Assembly: GCF_001905795.1 (NCBI RefSeq)
Contig: NZ_LIXJ01000009.1
Location: 62,001 to 126,000, forward strand
Reading direction: 5' to 3'
Source: Streptomyces sp. CB01580
GTDB taxonomy: Bacteria; Actinomycetota; Actinomycetes; Streptomycetales; Streptomycetaceae
Length of the DNA stretch: 64,000 nt
Positions within the stretch are counted from its first letter, which is position 1, and each line of letters begins with the position of its first letter. This document shows, in pieces, positions 40,211 through 48,906 of the stretch. The position numbers and the translations under genes are program-made. A model generated the notes under the pieces. It was not told the origin of the DNA. It saw only the letters and a list, made by a program, of their open reading frames with translations, and ran no database searches.

Positions 40211-41380
40211 ATGTCTGCCTCCCACCGCAAGGTCGCCGTCGTCGGCATATCGCTCGCGGACTGCGGACGCGTCGACGACGCCACGCCGTACGCCCTGCAC
40301 GCCCAGGCCGCGCGTCGGGCACTGGCCGATTCGGGCCTGGACCGGTCCGTGGTCGACGGTTTCGCCTCCGCCGGGCTCGGCGCGCTCGCCCCGGTCGAGG
40401 TCGCCGAGTACCTGGGGCTGAAGCCCAGATGGGTGGATTCCACCGCGGTGGGCGGCTCGACCTGGGAGGTGATGGCGGCCCACGCGGCGGACGCCGTCGC
40501 CGCGGGTCACGCCGATGCCGTCCTGCTGGTGTACGGGTCGACGGCCCGGGCGGACATCAGGGCGGGGCGCCGGACCTCCAACCTCTCCTTCGGGGCGCGC
40601 GGTCCGCTCCAGTTCGAGGTGCCGTACGGGCACTCGCTGATCGCGAAGTACGCGATGGCCGCCCGCCGCCACATGCACGAGTACGGGACGACCCTGGAAC
40701 AGCTCGCCGAGGTGGCGGTCCAGGCCCGGGCGAACGCCGCGGCCAACCCGGACGCGATGTTCCGTGACCCGATCACCGTGGACGACGTGCTGTCGGGGCC
40801 GATGATCGCGGACCCGTTCACCAAGCTGCACTGCTGCATCCGCAGCGACGGCGGCTGCGCGGTGCTGCTGGCAGCCGAGGACCACGTACCGGACACGGCG
40901 AAGGACCCCGTGTGGGTCCTCGGCACGGGCGAGCACGTCTCGCACTCCGCCATGTCCGAGTGGGACGACTTCACGGTCTCCCCGGCGGCGGTCTCGGGCC
41001 GGCTGGCGTTCGAGCGGGCCGGGGTGCGGCCGTCGGACATCGATCTCGCGGAGATCTACGACGCGTTCACCTACATGACGCTGGTGACGCTGGAGGACCT
41101 GGGATTCTGCGCGAAGGGCGAGGGCGGCGCGTTCGTGGAGAAGGGCCGGACCGGCCTGACCGGCGAGCTGCCGGTCAACACGGACGGCGGCGGGCTGTCC
41201 GCCTGCCACCCCGGGATGCGTGGGCTGTTCCTGCTGGTGGAGGCGGTACGGCAGCTGCGCGGGGAGGCGGGCGCGCGCCAGGTGCGCAGGAGGGGCGGCC
41301 GACTGCCGGAACTGGCGGTGGCGTCGGGGACGGGCGGCTGGTTCTGTTCGTCGGGGACCGTGGTACTGGGGCGGGGCTGA
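40211..41380 (+). CDS. Second thiolase-fold Ltp-type protein (non-thiolase active site)
   Basis: 389 residues of the SCP2-thiolase/Ltp group: VAVVGISLADCGRVDDATPYALHAQ, RRHMHEYGTTLEQLAEVAVQAR, IDLAEIYDAFTYMTLVTLEDLGFCAKGEGG and LPVNTDGGGLSACHPGMRG. The N-terminal catalytic Cys position of thiolases reads VGGSTWEV, with no Cys, so thiolysis is unlikely; an aldolase/lyase function with a DUF35 partner is more plausible. No DUF35 gene is adjacent, but one lies at 46.6-47.1 kb under the same operator type. Start ATG 40211 has no Shine-Dalgarno. Confidence 0.87.
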   Translation: MSASHRKVAVVGISLADCGRVDDATPYALHAQAARRALADSGLDRSVVDGFASAGLGALAPVEVAEYLGLKPRWVDSTAVGGSTWEVMAAHAADAVAAGHADAVLLVYGSTARADIRAGRRTSNLSFGARGPLQFEVPYGHSLIAKYAMAARRHMHEYGTTLEQLAEVAVQARANAAANPDAMFRDPITVDDVLSGPMIADPFTKLHCCIRSDGGCAVLLAAEDHVPDTAKDPVWVLGTGEHVSHSAMSEWDDFTVSPAAVSGRLAFERAGVRPSDIDLAEIYDAFTYMTLVTLEDLGFCAKGEGGAFVEKGRTGLTGELPVNTDGGGLSACHPGMRGLFLLVEAVRQLRGEAGARQVRRRGGRLPELAVASGTGGWFCSSGTVVLGRG

Positions 41381-41578
41381 AGCGGCCGACGCATGAGGCC
41401 CGGGCGAAGACACGGACGGGCCGGAAGCCGGAAGCACGGACGGAGGGACGGAGAGACGGAGAGACGGAGAGACGCAAGGACGGGAACACAGGAAGGGACC
41501 GGACAGGAACACGGGACGGGAACACGGGACGGGACCGCACGGGAACACGGCGAGCGGCCATGCGCTGCAATGGGGGCC

Positions 41579-42259
41579 ATGAGTGACGTACAGAAGTCCG
41601 ACGCGCGGCAGAGCTTCCTCGACCTGCTGCACGCCCAGCGCGTCTGGGACATCGACCTCCCGGCCTTCGCCCCGGACGCCGCCCCCGCCGCCCCGCTCCC
41701 CCTCTTCCACACGTGGTTCGCCGAGGCCGTGGCGGCCGGGCAGACCGAGCCGCACACGATGTCGCTGGCCACCGTCGACGCCGAGGGGCGGCCCGACGTG
41801 CGGACGGTGATGCTGCACGACGCGGACGAGCGCGGCTGGCACTTCGCCACCCACCGCACCAGCGCGAAGGGCCACCAGCTCACTGCCCACCCGCACGCCG
41901 CTCTCGGCTTCTACTGGCCCGCCCAGGGTCGGCAGGTACGGGTACGGGGGCCGGTCACCGCCTGCTCGCCCGCCGAGAGCCGGGCCGATCTGCGCGCCCG
42001 CTCGACCGGGGCGCTGGCGTCGGCGCTGGTCGGACGGCAGAGCGAGGTGCTGGGCTCGTACGACGATCTGAACCGCGCCTCCGACCTGGCCTGGGAGCGG
42101 GCCCGGGCGGAGCCGGACGCGGAGGTCGTGAGCTGGACGCGGTACGTGGTCGAGCCCCGGGCGGTCGAGTTCTTCCAGGGGGACGCCGAGCGACGGCACG
42201 TACGGCTGCGCTACGTCAGGCGGGAGAACGCCTGGGACCGGGAACTGCTCTGGCCCTGA
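41579..42259 (+). CDS. Pyridoxine/pyridoxamine 5'-phosphate oxidase-family protein (PdxH-like)
   Basis: 226-residue FMN-binding split-barrel protein. It shows LATVDAEGRPDVRTVMLHDADERGWHFATHRTSAKG (FMN site), LGFYWPAQGRQVRVRGPV and the C-terminal dimerisation segment ending ERRHVRLRYVRRENAWDRELLWP, which is the RLxYxR...W..xRL-like end of PdxH with some divergence. It may oxidise PNP/PMP or another substrate. ATG 41579 gives the normal length; the frame is open from 41393 through simple repeats (8-bp GACGGAGA units at about 41450-41480) that are not likely coding. Confidence 0.85.
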   Translation: MSDVQKSDARQSFLDLLHAQRVWDIDLPAFAPDAAPAAPLPLFHTWFAEAVAAGQTEPHTMSLATVDAEGRPDVRTVMLHDADERGWHFATHRTSAKGHQLTAHPHAALGFYWPAQGRQVRVRGPVTACSPAESRADLRARSTGALASALVGRQSEVLGSYDDLNRASDLAWERARAEPDAEVVSWTRYVVEPRAVEFFQGDAERRHVRLRYVRRENAWDRELLWP

Positions 42260-42291
42260 CCACGTACGGCCCACCCCCGCCGACCCACCAC

Positions 42292-42403
42292 GGACGGCCC
42301 ACCGCAGACGGCCCACCACGGACGGCCCACCACGGACGGCCCACCGCAGACGGCCCACCACGGACGGCCCACCGCAGACGGCCCACCACGGACGGCCCAC
42401 CAC
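42292..42403. repeat. Array of eight 14-bp tandem repeats
   Basis: Eight exact-length copies of GGACGGCCCACCAC with two alternating variants (first base G/A, penultimate A/G) in a 28/42-bp higher-order order. The 14-bp period is incompatible with coding. It lies between the PdxH-like gene and a terminator. Confidence 0.9.
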
Positions 42404-42471
42404 GACCGCGCGGAAGGACCTGCCCGCACGGAAGTCCCTGCCCGCGCGGGCAGTGGTGCCCGCGTGGACAC

Positions 42472-42512
42472 CGTGCGGGGACGCGACCCATTCGATGTCG
42501 CGTCCCCGCACG
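42472..42512. terminator. Bidirectional terminator between PdxH-like and ferredoxin genes
   Basis: Perfect 16-bp stem CGTGCGGGGACGCGAC (42472-42487) pairing with 42497-42512 around a 9-nt loop, placed between convergent genes. Confidence 0.9.
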
Positions 42513-42552
42513 CTCACGGACCCACGGGTCGCACCCGGTGACCGGAGTGGTG

Positions 42553-42741
42553 TCAGGTGATGGTGATCGCCTGCACCGGGCAGGCGCGGGCGGCCTCCTT
42601 GACCGTGGGCCCTTCGAGGGCGTCCTCGTAGTCGGGCAGCAGTTCGCTGAACCCGTCGTCGTCCTGCGTGAACACCTTCGGTGCGTTGAGCGCGCACTGT
42701 CCCGCGCCGATGCACCGCTCCTTGTCGATGTCGATCCGCAT
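42553..42741 (-). CDS. Single-cluster [3Fe-4S]-type ferredoxin, P450 partner
   Basis: 62-residue ferredoxin (MRIDIDKERCIGAGQCALNAPKVF ... ARACPVQAITI). The cluster motif is Cys-x5-Cys with a later Cys-Pro, the [3Fe-4S] pattern of ferredoxins that supply electrons to Streptomyces P450s. It lies 80 bp downstream of the P450 gene on the same strand. ATG 42741 is chosen over the upstream frame start at 42792. Confidence 0.93.
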   Translation of the reverse strand: MRIDIDKERCIGAGQCALNAPKVFTQDDDGFSELLPDYEDALEGPTVKEAARACPVQAITIT

Positions 42742-42821
42742 CTCGTCACACCTTTCCGATCCGGCCGGTCGGGGCACTCCGGCCCCGGTCACCGGATCAC
42801 CACGTCACGGGAGATTCGAGA

Positions 42822-44018
42822 TCACCACGTCACGGGCAGTTCGAGCAGCCCTTGAATGGTGTCGCCCGGCTTGAACGGGACCTCGTCCGCGGGCACCGCC
42901 AGACTCAGCCCCGGAAGGCGCCGCAACAGCTCGCGCAGCGCGATCTCCAGTTCGGCCCGCGCCAGGTTCTGCCCCAGGCACTGGTGGACCCCGAACCCGA
43001 ACGCGACGTGGTTGCGCGCGTTCCGGCCGACGTCCAGTTCGTCCGGCGCGGGGTAGACGTTCTCGTCGCGGTTGATCACCGAGGTGGACAGGATGATGCC
43101 GTCGCCCTCCCTGATGGTCACGCCGCCCACCTCGATGTCCGCCACGGCCACCCGCGCCATCCCGTCGGCGATGGACAGGAAGCGCAGCAGTTCCTCGACC
43201 GCGGAGGTCATCAGGTCGTCCGACTCGCGCATCCGGGCCAGCTGGTCGGGATGCTGGAGCAGGGTGAACGTACCGAGCGAGATCATGTTGGCGGTCGTCT
43301 CGTGGCCGGCCACGAGCAGGATCTCGGACAGCCGGACCAGTTGTTCGTGGTCCACGGCCCCGGTCTCCAGCTGCTTCGCGATGAGCTCGTCCAGCAGCCC
43401 CTCGCCCGGGGCGGTGCGCTTCTGCTCGATCAGCACACGGAAGTAGTCGTCGAGCGCCTCCCTCGCGGCCTCCACGTCGGCCGCCGCGGGACCGCGCAGC
43501 AGCTTGCGCGACTGCGCCTCGAAGAACTCGTGGTCGGAGTAGGGCACGCCGAGGAGCGAGCAGATGACCATGGAGGGCACGGGCAGTGCGAAGTCGCTGA
43601 TCAGGTCGGTCGGCGGCCCCTGCTCGATCATCTGGTCGAGGAGCCGGTCCACGATCTGCTGGATATGCGGCCGCAGGGCCTCCGTCCGCTTGACCGTGAA
43701 GCTCGGGATCAGCATCCGGCGCTGGACGTTGTGTTCCGGGTCGTCGACGCCGATCAGTTCGACACGGCGCAGGGACGACTTGGCCACCCGTTCGGCGAAG
43801 ATCGGGAACGAGGGGTTCTCCCGGTCGGACGACACTCTCGGGTCCACCAGGAGTGAGCGCGCCTCGGCGTGTCCCGTCACCATCCACACCGTGCGTCCAT
43901 CGAACAGACGAACAGGGAAGACGGGCTGGTCACCGTGGTGCGCGCCGCGGTATTCGGTCGGGGGGTGATAGGGGCAGGTGCGGTTCTGCGGGAACGGGAT
44001 GGTCTCGGCAACTGCCAT
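42822..44018 (-). CDS. Cytochrome P450 (bacterial class I)
   Basis: 398-residue soluble monooxygenase. Conserved parts: I-helix AGHETTANM (acid-alcohol pair replaced by E-T-T), K-helix ExxR (EELLRF), NRDENVYPAPDELDVGR and heme loop FGFGVHQCLG with the axial ligand Cys347. The sequence type resembles CYP105/107-like families that hydroxylate terpenoid, macrolide or xenobiotic substrates. GAGGT precedes ATG 44018. The adjacent ferredoxin supplies electrons. A perfect 8+3+8 palindrome 47 bp upstream suggests control by its own repressor rather than the acyl-CoA regulon. Confidence 0.93.
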   Translation of the reverse strand: MAVAETIPFPQNRTCPYHPPTEYRGAHHGDQPVFPVRLFDGRTVWMVTGHAEARSLLVDPRVSSDRENPSFPIFAERVAKSSLRRVELIGVDDPEHNVQRRMLIPSFTVKRTEALRPHIQQIVDRLLDQMIEQGPPTDLISDFALPVPSMVICSLLGVPYSDHEFFEAQSRKLLRGPAAADVEAAREALDDYFRVLIEQKRTAPGEGLLDELIAKQLETGAVDHEQLVRLSEILLVAGHETTANMISLGTFTLLQHPDQLARMRESDDLMTSAVEELLRFLSIADGMARVAVADIEVGGVTIREGDGIILSTSVINRDENVYPAPDELDVGRNARNHVAFGFGVHQCLGQNLARAELEIALRELLRRLPGLSLAVPADEVPFKPGDTIQGLLELPVTW

Positions 44019-44064
44019 GGCAGACCTCGCAGGGGTGGAGGGAGTCCTACCGATCTCTGCCCAC

Positions 44065-44083
44065 TAGATGCCCGAGGCATCTA
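44065..44083. promoter_or_regulatory. Perfect 19-bp inverted repeat upstream of the P450
   Basis: TAGATGCC-CGA-GGCATCTA, arms of 8 bp with a 3-bp centre, 46 bp before the P450 start. It is unlike the CTGACG sites. It is a probable operator of an unidentified regulator. Confidence 0.75.
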
Positions 44084-44336
44084 ATGGGTCCAGGTGATGT
44101 TCGGCCAAATATCCTCCGGCGGTCCCTCGGGCCCTCCCTGATCCATTTTCTCTCCGTCGGCCACTCTCCCGCCGCCGGACCGAGCGCGCACGTCGAGCCC
44201 CTCCCCGGCCCCCGTCTCCCGCACGTGCCCCGCTCTCGCACCTCCTCCCCCTCCCGCCCGTCCCCGCTCTCGCCTTGTCCCCGCTTTTCGGGTGAAAGGG
44301 GCAAGATGGAAGTCGACAGGGCGACTGGAGGCGACT

Positions 44337-45248
44337 ATGAGCCGGACCCGTTCCCGTTACGCCCCGGACAGTGGGCTGACCACCCGCATGGTCAGCACCA
44401 TGTTCCTGATCGGACTGCTGTACGTGGTCCTGGTCGGCGTACTGCTCGCCGTGCTGCGCGGCGCCTGGCCGATCATCCTGATCCTGGTCGGCGGCATGTT
44501 CATCGCGCAGTTCTGGTTCAGTGACCGCATCGCGGCGTTCAGCATGGGTGCCCGCGAGGTGACGCCGGAGGAGGCGCCCGAGCTGCACGGCGCCATCGAC
44601 CGGATCTGCGCCCTTGCCGACATGCCGAAGCCGCGCGTGGCCATCGCGCAGAGCGACGTACCGAACGCCTTCGCCACGGGCCGCAGCGAGAAGACGGCCC
44701 TGGTCTGCGCCACCACCGGACTCCTGCGCAGGCTGGAGCCGCCGGAGCTGGAGGGTGTGCTCGCGCACGAGATGTCGCATGTGGCCCACCGCGACGTGGC
44801 CGTGATGACGATCGCCTCGTTCCTCGGCGTGCTGGCCGGGATCATCACCCGTGTCGCCCTGTGGGGCGGCCTCTCCCGCAGCAGCCGGAGCAACGATCCC
44901 ATCGGCATCGTGGTTCTGCTGATCCCGCTGATCAGCGCGGTCGTGTACGTGCTGAGCTTCCTGCTCACCCGACTGCTCTCGCGCTACCGCGAGCTGTCCG
45001 CCGACCGGGCCGCCGCCCTGCTGACCGGCCGCCCCTCGGCCCTCGCCTCCGCCCTCACGAAGGTGAGCGGCCAGATGGCCCGCATCCCGACCGAGGACCT
45101 GCGCAAGGCGGAGCCGTACAACGCCTTCTACTTCGTCCCCGCGTTCTCGTCCAAGGAGAGCCTGAGCCGGCTGCTCTCCTCCCACCCGACCCTGGAACAG
45201 CGCCTCGACCAGCTGGCCCGCATCTCCGCCGACCTCGCCCGCCCGTGA
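44337..45248 (+). CDS. htpX: HtpX-type membrane-bound zinc protease (M48)
   Basis: 303 residues. Two N-terminal transmembrane helices (approx. 19-60), zinc motif HEMSH (His144, Glu145, His148) followed by VAHRDVAVMT, two further helices (approx. 155-220) and the third-ligand region YRELSADRAAALLTGRP. It degrades damaged membrane proteins. GGAGG precedes ATG 44337; the longer frame from 44292 is unsupported. It is followed by pspAB, the typical actinobacterial envelope-stress pair. Confidence 0.95.
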   Translation: MSRTRSRYAPDSGLTTRMVSTMFLIGLLYVVLVGVLLAVLRGAWPIILILVGGMFIAQFWFSDRIAAFSMGAREVTPEEAPELHGAIDRICALADMPKPRVAIAQSDVPNAFATGRSEKTALVCATTGLLRRLEPPELEGVLAHEMSHVAHRDVAVMTIASFLGVLAGIITRVALWGGLSRSSRSNDPIGIVVLLIPLISAVVYVLSFLLTRLLSRYRELSADRAAALLTGRPSALASALTKVSGQMARIPTEDLRKAEPYNAFYFVPAFSSKESLSRLLSSHPTLEQRLDQLARISADLARP

Positions 45249-45328
45249 GCCGGGCCCCCGCTCACCCGCGAGCCGGCCCCGCCCCGTCCACGACCCGCCA
45301 AGGACCAGAACCCCCGTAAGGAACGTTC

Positions 45329-45913
45329 ATGGGTCTTCTCGACGCCATCCTGGGCCGCAGCAAACCGGTCCGCCCCGACCTCGATCAGCTCTTCGCCGTC
45401 CCCTCCGCCGCCCTCACCCTCCAGGCGGGCGCCGGGTTCACGCCCACCGGCCTCGGCTCGGTCTGCTTCGCCGGCGTCGAGGGCGGCTCCTTCGCCCGCG
45501 TACAGCAGGACGTGCGCGAACTCCTCGACGCCGACACCGACCGCGGCGGCGTCCCGGTGGAGTTCAGCCAGGACGCGTACGGCTACACCTGGCTGCTCGC
45601 CCGCCAGTCCCCGGACGACGTGGCGTCCCTGGTCAACGATCTGCACGCGGTCAACACCCTGCTCCAGGACGGCGGCTTCGGCCCGCAGCTGCTCTGCTCG
45701 CTGATCGGCTTCCGCGACGACCACGATCGCCCGCTGGCCCTGGTCTACCTGTACAAACGCGGCACGTTCTACCCGTTCGCGCCCGCGCCCGGCGGCGTCG
45801 AGAAGCGTGACAACCAGCTGGAGCTGCAGATCAGGGCGGTACTCGGGGACGACCTGCGGATGGAGAAGGACCTGGCGCGGTGGTTCCCGGTGTGGGGGGC
45901 GCCGGGCCTGTGA
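45329..45913 (+). CDS. pspAB: PspA-associated protein PspAB
   Basis: 194-residue soluble protein that matches PspAB (GLLDAILGRSKPVRPDLDQLFAVPSAALTL, GSVCFAGVEGGSFA, GFGPQLLCSLIGF, GTFYPFAPAPGGVEKRDNQLELQ). In actinobacteria pspAB accompanies htpX and the phage-shock proteins. It lies 80 bp downstream of htpX with AAGGAA before ATG 45329, so the two are probably co-transcribed. No pspA is in the window. Confidence 0.92.
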   Translation: MGLLDAILGRSKPVRPDLDQLFAVPSAALTLQAGAGFTPTGLGSVCFAGVEGGSFARVQQDVRELLDADTDRGGVPVEFSQDAYGYTWLLARQSPDDVASLVNDLHAVNTLLQDGGFGPQLLCSLIGFRDDHDRPLALVYLYKRGTFYPFAPAPGGVEKRDNQLELQIRAVLGDDLRMEKDLARWFPVWGAPGL

Positions 45914-46022
45914 GGGAGACCTGGGGAGCTGCGGGGCGCGTGGCGAGCCGTTGAGGGATCGCCGGGTACGGGCGTGAACGCGACAGGCGCCTCACAACGC
46001 GCCCGTCCGTATCATCACTGCC

Positions 46023-46613
46023 ATGACTGCTGAGCCCTCGCGTTCCGTCAAACCCCTGCGCGCTTCCGATGCCGACCGCGAGGCGGTGGTCGAACGGTTG
46101 CGGGAGGCGGCGGCCGAGGGACGCATCGACCTCGACGAACTGGACACCCGTCTCGGACTGGCCCTGTCCGCCAAGACCTGCGCGGAACTGGTACCCCTCA
46201 CCGAGGACCTGGTGCCCGTCGCGGTGGCCGCGGGTGAGCCGCTGGTCCTCGACGGAGGCATGCACGGGGCGTCCCGCTCGGGACGCTGGAAGGTGCCCCC
46301 GGCGATACGCGCCCGGGCCGGCGCCGGCGGCGTCAGGATCGACTTCACCCTCGCCGACTGCCGGTGGCGTGAGATCGAACTGGACGTGCACGGGGGCATG
46401 GGGGGCGTGAAGATCGTCGTCCCGCAGGGCTGGGCCGTACAGGCCGACGAGCTGTCCCTCGGCCTCGGCGGACTGAAGGACAGGACCACGGGCGAGCGGG
46501 TTCCCGGTGCGCCGCTGCTCCGGCTGACGGGATCGTGCGGCATGGGGGGCGTGACCGTTCGCCACCCCAACTTCCGGGAACGCCGCAAGCTGCGCGACGC
46601 CGGGACGCGTTGA
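46023..46613 (+). CDS. DUF1707 protein with LiaF-like C-terminal beta domain
   Basis: 196 residues. N-terminal DUF1707/SHOCT-like segment (approx. 10-62: PLRASDADREAVVERLREAAAEGRIDLDELDTRL) and C-terminal beta-helical region of the cell-wall-active-antibiotic-response type (approx. 125-190) with glycine-rich DVHGGMGGVKIVVP and GSCGMGGVTVRHP turns. No transmembrane segment is seen. Related proteins tune envelope-stress signalling; near htpX-pspAB this would fit, but the promoter is separate. Confidence 0.88.
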   Translation: MTAEPSRSVKPLRASDADREAVVERLREAAAEGRIDLDELDTRLGLALSAKTCAELVPLTEDLVPVAVAAGEPLVLDGGMHGASRSGRWKVPPAIRARAGAGGVRIDFTLADCRWREIELDVHGGMGGVKIVVPQGWAVQADELSLGLGGLKDRTTGERVPGAPLLRLTGSCGMGGVTVRHPNFRERRKLRDAGTR

Positions 46614-46644
46614 GACACCGGCACGCCGGGCATCGCATCGCGGC

Positions 46645-47061
46645 TCAGGGCCGGAAGACCGCAACGGCCTCCCGGCCCGGCTCCCGCCGGAACGTGACCC
46701 GCAGCGGCATACCGATCACCAGGTCCGGCTCCGCGCAGTCCACGATCTCCGTCATCATCCGCGGTCCCTCGGCCAGGTCGACCACGGCAGCGGTGTACGG
46801 GACCCGGGCGCCGAACGGCGGCAGGTCGTTGCGATGGACGACCGACCACGTGTACAGCGTGGCGTCCCCGCTGGCTCCCTCCCACACGACGTCCTCGCTC
46901 CAGCAGTACGGGCAGAACTCGCGCGGGTAGTGGTGGGCACGCCCACAGGCACCGCAGCGGCGCAGCAGCAGCCGCCCGCGGGCGGCGGCGTCCCAGTAGG
47001 GGCGGGTGAAGGCATCGGGTTCGGGAAGGTCGAAGCGCGGGGCGGGGCCGGTGGCGGTCAC
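46645..47061 (-). CDS. Second DUF35 Zn-ribbon/OB-fold protein
   Basis: 138 residues: Zn ribbon (approx. 36-54: CGACGRAHHYPREFCPYC, four Cys) and an OB fold (approx. 60-135; YTAAVVDLAEGPRMMTEIVDC). It is a partner type for Ltp aldolases; it may serve the orphan Ltp-like protein at 40211-41380. GTG 47061 overlaps the DoxX stop by four bases (GTGA), so both genes are translated from one mRNA under operator site E. Confidence 0.9.
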   Translation of the reverse strand: MTATGPAPRFDLPEPDAFTRPYWDAAARGRLLLRRCGACGRAHHYPREFCPYCWSEDVVWEGASGDATLYTWSVVHRNDLPPFGARVPYTAAVVDLAEGPRMMTEIVDCAEPDLVIGMPLRVTFRREPGREAVAVFRP

Positions 47062-47510
47062 AGGAAGAGTCCGATCGCGTGGTCGAGGGACCAGGTCTGC
47101 CAGGACATCGCGAACAGCGCCACGAGCGAGATGAGCGCCATCATCGCGTTCTGTCCCTGCTCGGCCCAGTCGTGGATCATCAGCACCAGGTAGAGAAGGT
47201 TGAGGAGCAGCCCGCCGACGAGGGCGACGGGGGTGAGGAATCCGGCGACCAGACCCAGCCCGAGGGCGAGTTCGGCGTACACGACGACGTAGGCCATCGC
47301 CCTGGGGCGGGGGGCGACGATCCGCCGGAAGCCGGTGCGTACGGCACCCCACCGGTGTTTCGCCGCCACGTCGGCGGCCCAGGCGATGCCCGTACCGCGT
47401 TCGAACCAGCCCTTCTTGTCCTTGTGCCGCCAGCTCTCCAGCCACCACAGCCCGAGGCCCACCCGGAGAACGGCCAGCCACTCGGCTCCGCCGAGCCAGA
47501 TCGTCTGCAT
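47058..47510 (-). CDS. DoxX-family membrane protein
   Basis: 150 residues with four hydrophobic helices (LAVLRVGLGLWWLESW, AYVVVYAELALGLGLVAGFL, ALVGGLLLNLLYLVLMI, NAMMALISLVALFAMSW), typical of DoxX-like quinone-reductase or oxidoreductase-associated membrane proteins. ATG 47510 follows GGGAGGG; the longer frame to 47588 is rejected because the operator would lie inside it. It is the first gene of a two-gene operon with DUF35, with site E 21 bp upstream. Confidence 0.88.
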   Translation of the reverse strand: MQTIWLGGAEWLAVLRVGLGLWWLESWRHKDKKGWFERGTGIAWAADVAAKHRWGAVRTGFRRIVAPRPRAMAYVVVYAELALGLGLVAGFLTPVALVGGLLLNLLYLVLMIHDWAEQGQNAMMALISLVALFAMSWQTWSLDHAIGLFL

Positions 47511-47531
47511 GAGCCCTCCCACCCAAGGAAT

Positions 47532-47546
47532 CTGACGGTACGTCAG
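47532..47546. promoter_or_regulatory. Regulon operator site E (CTGACG-GTA-CGTCAG)
   Basis: Perfect palindrome CTGACGGTACGTCAG, 21 bp before the DoxX ATG, so it would overlap the -10 region or transcription start. Confidence 0.82.
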
Positions 47547-47593
47547 TTCACCTGATGTCGGCGGCGGGCACAAGACGCAGGCCCCCACGAGCG

Positions 47594-47641
47594 ATCGATT
47601 CCCGTGATCGATTCGGCCTGTGACCGATTCGCAATCGATTC
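47594..47641. repeat. Four ATCGATTC-type boxes upstream of the flavin monooxygenase
   Basis: ATCGATTC at 47594, 47607 and 47634 and ACCGATTC at 47623, same orientation, spaced 13, 16 and 11 bp. They lie 50-100 bp before the monooxygenase start and are possible regulator half-sites. Confidence 0.6.
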
Positions 47642-47691
47642 CGGGCTTGACCGAGACCCATCAATCAACTTCGCGATTACGCTCCAGAACC

Positions 47692-48906
47692 ATGTCGCAC
47701 ACCGCCCCCGCCGCGGCTGGTTCCGCCCCGGCCCTCAACGACCGCACCGAGGACCGGCCCGTGTACGTCATCGGCGGTGGTCCGGGCGGTCTGGCCGCCG
47801 CCGCGGCCCTGCGCGAACGCGGTGTGCGGGCGGTGGTGCTGGAGAAGTCCGGCGACGTCGGGGCGTCCTGGCGCGGCCACTACGACCGGCTGCGCCTGCA
47901 CACCACCCGCCGCCGGTCCGCGCTGCCGGGCCTGGCGATGCCGCGCCGCTTCGGGCGCTGGGTGGCCCGGGACGACATGGTGCGCTACCTGGAGAAGTAC
48001 GCCGAGCACCACGCGTTGGAGGTGGTGACGGGCGTCGAGGTCTCCCGCGTCGACCGGGCCCCGGACGGCTCCGACTGGCAGCTGGCCGCGAGCGGCGGAC
48101 GGATGCTGACCGGACGCGCGGTCGTGGTCGCCACCGGCTTCAACCACACCCCGAGCGTCCCCGACTGGCCGGGGTGCGACACCTTCACCGGCGCGTTCGC
48201 GCACGCCTCCGAGTACCGCGGCGCCGCACCCTACGCGGGTCGGGACGTCCTCGTCGTCGGCATCGGCAACACGGGCGCCGAGATCGCCGTGGACCTGGTG
48301 GAGGGCGGGGCGTCACGGGTGCGGATCGCGGTGCGCACGGCGCCGCACATCGTGCGCCGCTCGACGCTCGGCTGGCCCTCCCAGGCGACGGCCGTCCTGG
48401 TGCGCAGGCTGCCGGTGTGGCTGGTGGACCCGGCCGCGCGCCTGATGAGCCGACTGGCGGTGCCCGACCTCGGCGCGTACGGGCTGCCGCGTCCGGACAC
48501 CGGGCTGTACTCACGGGTCCGGGAGGGCGCCATTCCGGTGCAGGACGTGGGGCTGATAGCCGCGGTGAAGCGCGGCCGGGTGGTGCCGGTGGCGGCCGTC
48601 GAGTCGTTCGACGGGGACGCGGTGGTACTGGCCGACGGGAACCGGATCACCCCGGACGCGGTGATCGCGGCGACCGGCTACCGGCGGTCCCTGGAGGGGT
48701 TGGTCGGCCACCTCGGCGTGCTGGACGCCCGGGGCCGCCCGGTGGTGCGCGGCGGCCGTACGCCCAAGCAGGCTCCCGGCCTGTACTTCACCGGGTTCAC
48801 CAACCCGATCAGCGGCATGCTGCGCGAAATGGCCCTGGACGCCCGGAAGATAGCCAGGAAGGTGGCCAGAAGAATCGCCAGGGGGACGGCACGCCGGGCC
48901 CGCTGA
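47692..48906 (+). CDS. FAD/NADPH-dependent monooxygenase (YUCCA/FMO-like)
   Basis: 404 residues. FAD motif VYVIGGGPGGLAAAAALRERG (approx. 24-44), RLHTTRRRSALPG, NADPH motif DVLVVGIGNTGAEIAVDL (approx. 184-201), and the C-terminal TGYRRSL and GLYFTGFTNPISGMLREMA. The fold resembles group B flavin monooxygenases of the YUCCA type that oxygenate N, S or keto carbons; a Baeyer-Villiger activity is possible. ATG 47692 has a weak Shine-Dalgarno. It lacks a CTGACG site but sits beside the DoxX operon, so a link to the pathway is conjecture. Confidence 0.85.
   Translation: MSHTAPAAAGSAPALNDRTEDRPVYVIGGGPGGLAAAAALRERGVRAVVLEKSGDVGASWRGHYDRLRLHTTRRRSALPGLAMPRRFGRWVARDDMVRYLEKYAEHHALEVVTGVEVSRVDRAPDGSDWQLAASGGRMLTGRAVVVATGFNHTPSVPDWPGCDTFTGAFAHASEYRGAAPYAGRDVLVVGIGNTGAEIAVDLVEGGASRVRIAVRTAPHIVRRSTLGWPSQATAVLVRRLPVWLVDPAARLMSRLAVPDLGAYGLPRPDTGLYSRVREGAIPVQDVGLIAAVKRGRVVPVAAVESFDGDAVVLADGNRITPDAVIAATGYRRSLEGLVGHLGVLDARGRPVVRGGRTPKQAPGLYFTGFTNPISGMLREMALDARKIARKVARRIARGTARRAR

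Noticed and set aside
42292..42403. CRISPR array
   Set aside because: Repeats are 14 bp and directly adjacent with no spacers, and there are no cas genes.
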